DNA from: Actinomycetes bacterium
Lineage (GTDB): Bacteria > Actinomycetota > Acidimicrobiia > Acidimicrobiales > SZUA-35
Assembly (NCBI GenBank): GCA_024227975.1
Contig: JAAETV010000133.1
Span: forward strand, 1 to 7,789
Direction: 5' to 3'
Length of the DNA stretch: 7,789 bases
Below, in pieces: positions 5,795 to 7,789 of this stretch. A program made the translations under genes and the position numbers. The notes under the pieces were generated by a model. It did no database searches. It was given only the letters and a program-made list of their open reading frames with translations, and was not told where the DNA came from. Each line of letters begins with the position of its first letter. The first letter of the stretch is position 1.

Positions 5795-6559
5795 ATGGCG
5801 ATTGTCGTATCCGGTCATAGCTATGTCGATGCCCGCACCGGTGTCACCCTGGATGCCTGGTTTCCTGATGGAATTGCTGAGCCGAGGCGAGCCTGCCTGG
5901 CCCAAACCGTCGGTCTGATTCGTGGCACCACGACAACTGTCGAACTCGTAGACCTAGCCGCTGCCCACGTCACATCAACCGACGTCTACCACCGGCTTCA
6001 CCTCCTGTCTCTCTGTGAGGTGAAGCCCAATGAGGTGAACCTCGATGGTCTCCTCGGCCTCCTGAGGACGGTGGCGTGGATCGCCGATGCCGACCGGGTT
6101 CGTCTCGGGGCTCATCTCGTTCCGGGAACAACGGTCATGCATGAGGGGCTCGTGAACTTCAACGCTGGAACCCTGGGTCCGGCCATGATCGAGGGCCGGG
6201 TCACACCTGGTGTCACCATCGGGGCCAACTCCGACATTGGGGCCGGCTCCTCGATCATGGGCACCTTGTCGGGAGGAGGCAAGCAGGTCAACGCTGTCGG
6301 CCAGAACAGCTTGCTCGGGGCCAACGCCGGAATCGGGATCTCCCTCGGTGACCGGTGCATTGTCGAAGCCGGGTTGTACCTCACGGCAGGGATCAAGGTG
6401 AAGCTGGTCGACGGGTCCATCGTGCCGGCTAGAGAGCTGTCGGGGGTTTCCGACCTGCTCTTCCGTCGCAACAGCCAGACCGGGGTTGTCGAAGCGGTCT
6501 CGTCAGCATCATCGACCTGGGGTGGCCTCGACACCGATCTCCACGGCGGTGCCGGGTGA
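5795..6559 (+). CDS. dapD: Tetrahydrodipicolinate N-succinyltransferase, actinobacterial type (254 aa, internally shortened)
   Basis: Transfers succinyl from succinyl-CoA to tetrahydrodipicolinate in the succinylase branch of lysine/meso-diaminopimelate synthesis; a cytoplasmic trimer in the family. VTLDAWFPDG (17-26), YHRLHLLS (65-72) and LLGLLRTVAW (86-95) match the N-terminal domain of mycobacterial DapD. IADADRVRLGAHLVPGTTVMHEG (96-118) onwards is the hexapeptide-repeat left-handed beta-helix, with Glu117 in the HEG motif proposed to be catalytic in the M. tuberculosis enzyme. MGTLSGGGK, LLGANAGIGISLGD, EAGLYLTAG and ARELSG...LLFRRNS follow in the expected order. From memory of mycobacterial and corynebacterial DapD, about 45 residues (a GPxx..VDKFPRMVDYVVP-type segment) should sit between Trp95 and Ile96 and are absent here with the frame intact. 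The ATG at 5795 is chosen over a GTG at 5762, whose 11-residue extension is unconserved. The stop overlaps the next gene by 4 nt. Confidence 0.95.
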   Translation: MAIVVSGHSYVDARTGVTLDAWFPDGIAEPRRACLAQTVGLIRGTTTTVELVDLAAAHVTSTDVYHRLHLLSLCEVKPNEVNLDGLLGLLRTVAWIADADRVRLGAHLVPGTTVMHEGLVNFNAGTLGPAMIEGRVTPGVTIGANSDIGAGSSIMGTLSGGGKQVNAVGQNSLLGANAGIGISLGDRCIVEAGLYLTAGIKVKLVDGSIVPARELSGVSDLLFRRNSQTGVVEAVSSASSTWGGLDTDLHGGAG

Positions 6560-7170
6560 CTGGGTCTGGCCTCGGAGATCGAATTGTGTGGGTCTTGGCC
6601 GGTGCGGCGGTGGTGGGTGGGGTGGCTATGGCGGTGGCTGCGATGACTGTCCGGTTCTGGGGTCGTGCTTCGGTCACCCGAGATCGGCGGGCGATGCCAG
6701 CCACCCCAATGGTGATCGTGCCCGGGGCTGGGGTATTCCCCGACGGTCGTCCGTCTTTGACCCTGCGTGATCGCCTTGACGCTGCAGCTGAGCTGTACGC
6801 CACCGGCATGGGGGAGCACATCCTGGTGTCGGGGGCCAACGACCTTCCGGACTTCGACGAGCCGATAGTGATGCACCGCCATCTGGTAGCTAGGGGAGTG
6901 CCGTCCCGCGTCATCACCCTGGACTCAGGCGGAGTCAACACCTGGGCTACCTGCCGACGAGCCCGGCAGATGTATGGCGTAGAACGGGCCGTATTCGTCA
7001 CCCAACATCCCTATGCCAACCGGGCTGCCACCCTGTGTCGTGCTGCTGGCCTCGATGCCACGGTGTTGTCGATCGATCCACCCCGGCGGCGACGACGCAA
7101 CCGCATGAAGGCCCGAGCCCGTGAGGCCCTGGCCAACGTCAAGGCCTGCTACATCGTGCTGACCCACTGA
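6556..7170 (+). CDS. SanA/YdcF-type DUF218 membrane-anchored protein (204 aa)
   Basis: Begins with a GTG at 6556 inside the dapD stop (GTGA overlap), so translation is probably coupled. A single hydrophobic segment at about 10-32 predicts an N-terminal membrane anchor. The DUF218 domain follows: MVIVPGAGVFPDGRPS (52-67), LRDRLDAAAELYATG (70-84), ILVSGAND (89-96), MHRHLVARGVP (106-116), ITLDSGGVNTWATCRRA (120-136) and FVTQHPYANRAATLCRAAGLDA (147-168). The order and motifs match the SanA/ElyC/YdcF group, linked in enterobacteria to envelope integrity and vancomycin tolerance; the biochemical activity of that group is poorly defined. The C-terminal tail has a basic run (PPRRRRRNR, about 175-183) and ends in KARAREALANVKACYIV, resembling SanA tails. 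Coupling to dapD, which supplies a peptidoglycan precursor, supports an envelope role by context. No terminator is recognisable after its stop. Confidence 0.87.
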   Translation: MTGSGLGDRIVWVLAGAAVVGGVAMAVAAMTVRFWGRASVTRDRRAMPATPMVIVPGAGVFPDGRPSLTLRDRLDAAAELYATGMGEHILVSGANDLPDFDEPIVMHRHLVARGVPSRVITLDSGGVNTWATCRRARQMYGVERAVFVTQHPYANRAATLCRAAGLDATVLSIDPPRRRRRNRMKARAREALANVKACYIVLTH

Positions 7171-7225
7171 TGTCCTGACACCGAGGCTCGGACCCATCCC
7201 ACTTCGGCCAACCGACAGCGGTCCA

Positions 7226-7510
7226 CTAGTCGCACTCGGCCCAGTTCGGATCTTCCTGTGAGAGCCAGGTTGCGGCCAGGAACTGAAGACTGGCGAGAAT
7301 GCCGAGCTCAGACGGGATCGGTCCCGAGATCTGATTGATGACGAGAGTCAGCTCCCGCAGGTCGGCAAGGCTGCCTAGCTCAGCCGGAATCGGTCCCGAC
7401 AGTTGGTTGGTGTTCAGGTCGAGGCTCAGGAGTTTGGCTGGGTTGCCGAGCTCTGGCGGAATTGGTCCCGAGCCGAAGTGGCCTTGTTCTTGCCTGGGAA
7501 GATGGCGGCG
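7226..7510 (-). pseudogene. Headless leucine-rich-repeat gene remnant
   Basis: On the minus strand a frame from just after a TGA (7513-7511) to a TAG (7228-7226) encodes 94 residues with no ATG, GTG or TTG codon anywhere. From about 7478 it reads three leucine-rich repeat starts: GSGPIPPELGN, LSGPIPAELGS and ISGPIPSELGI, with LLSLDLNTNQ and LRELTLVINQ between them. This is the 24-residue consensus LxLxxNxLSGxIPxELGxLxxL, familiar from plant receptors and from some bacterial secreted proteins. The tail WLSQEDPNWAECD ends at the stop and looks like a natural C-terminus. The first repeat begins in its middle, so the N-terminal part, including any signal peptide, has been lost. The roughly ten residues before it do not resemble a repeat. 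It is best read as the decayed 3' end of a surface or secreted LRR protein gene. Confidence 0.7.
7314..7471 (-). repeat. 72-bp periodic LRR-coding repeats (two full periods plus a partial)
   Basis: The core GG(A/G)AT(C/T)GGTCCCGA occurs at 7314-7327, 7386-7399 and 7458-7471, exactly 72 bp (24 codons) apart. It encodes SGPIP on the minus strand. The intervening bases vary, mostly at non-consensus repeat positions, as expected for old coding repeats rather than a recent tandem duplication. Confidence 0.8.
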
Positions 7511-7691
7511 TCAACTGCGAGGTGTTCGTCGGGCGCACACCGAGTGTTTCCTATCCGCTGATGGCCCTAGGCGGGGATCTCGTCCATCATTTGCCGGCCC
7601 GTCCCTCTGAGGTCACCATTTTGAGGTATAGATCTCTAGTTTTATTTTGATAGTGGTTGATTGGTGTTGGTTCACTGTCACACCCTTTGAG
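7511..7691. other. Non-coding or decayed stretch with an unrecognised open frame
   Basis: Between the LRR remnant and the last gene no convincing gene is seen. A plus-strand frame from an ATG at 7462 to a stop at 7650 (62 codons) is open; its part after about 7480 (GLVLAWEDGGVNCEVFVG onwards) is compositionally protein-like but matches no family I recognise. Its first codons lie inside the LRR repeats, so the ATG is probably accidental and the frame may be a second truncated fragment. From about 7612 to 7680 the DNA is much more AT-rich than the rest of the window, consistent with a promoter region. The short stretch 7171-7225, after the DUF218 gene, shows nothing beyond a small CCGAG/CTCGG dyad. 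Confidence 0.4.
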
Positions 7692-7703
7692 TACTCTGAT
7701 CAC
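7692..7703 (+). promoter_or_regulatory. Predicted -10 element of a leaderless transcript
   Basis: TACTCT at 7692-7697 fits the actinobacterial -10 pattern TAnnnT and ends exactly six bases before the ATG at 7704, so transcription would start at or next to the start codon. No Shine-Dalgarno sequence lies upstream of that ATG. TTGGTT (7667-7672), 19 bp upstream, is a weak -35 candidate. Leaderless mRNAs are common in Actinobacteria. Confidence 0.5.
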
Positions 7704-7789
7704 ATGGCATCGACCACTGAATCACTTCGGGGAGAAGAGATCCGCTCCCCGCTCGATGCCCGCTATGCCGGTAGTGGCCCTTGGTCGAC
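7704..7789 (+). CDS. N-terminus of an uncharacterised protein, possibly adenylosuccinate lyase-like (cut by window end)
   Basis: An ATG at 7704 opens a frame that remains open to the window edge (28 complete codons). The residues RSPLDARYAGSGPWS (14-28) resemble the SPLDGRYA segment near the start of adenylosuccinate lyases of the E. coli PurB kind, which act in purine nucleotide synthesis. That resemblance rests on fewer than ten residues and is tentative. Support for a real gene comes from the well-placed -10 element, the AT-rich upstream region and high-GC coding-like composition after the ATG. The protein starts MASTTESLRGEE, without a signal peptide. Confidence 0.5.
   Translation, partial: MASTTESLRGEEIRSPLDARYAGSGPWS

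Noticed and set aside
6112..6882. 256-residue minus-strand open frame across dapD and the DUF218 gene
   Set aside because: Antisense to two recognisable genes and spans their boundary; no recognisable domain.

Overview
The window is a gene-dense, high-GC stretch of bacterial DNA. The best taxonomic marker is a tetrahydrodipicolinate N-succinyltransferase (DapD) of the actinobacterial type. Together with the G+C-rich codon use, it suggests an actinomycete, possibly an environmental Acidimicrobiia-like lineage; that placement is inference. I see no tRNA, rRNA, CRISPR array or insertion sequence.

Left part (1-2566, minus strand). A three-gene operon reads leftwards: a polysaccharide-deacetylase-family (NodB fold) hydrolase, a second divergent member of the same family starting one base after the first one's stop, and an amidase-signature enzyme that runs off the left edge. 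The first deacetylase keeps all three metal ligands. The second has replaced two of the three, and probably the motif-3 arginine. This active/degenerate pair beside an amidase is the most interesting feature here and looks like an uncharacterised C-N-bond hydrolysis module. Across a 241-bp divergent intergenic region with repeated motifs, a short-chain dehydrogenase reads rightwards (2808-3641) and may belong to the same pathway.

Middle (3701-5720, minus strand). A glycerophosphodiester phosphodiesterase is followed by a cytoplasmic class C beta-lactamase/EstB-type serine hydrolase.

Right-middle (5795-7170, plus strand). dapD (lysine/meso-diaminopimelate synthesis) overlaps by 4 nt a membrane-anchored SanA/YdcF-type DUF218 protein, giving a cell-envelope pair. 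This DapD appears to lack a block of about 45 residues between its N-terminal domain and its left-handed beta-helix. dapD and the phosphodiesterase gene diverge, and their start codons sit in near-identical inverted sequences.

Right end (7171-7789). About 530 bp hold no intact gene. They contain a headless leucine-rich-repeat remnant with an exact 72-bp period, an unrecognised open frame on the other strand, and a leaderless-type promoter driving a gene cut by the window edge, tentatively an adenylosuccinate-lyase-like protein.
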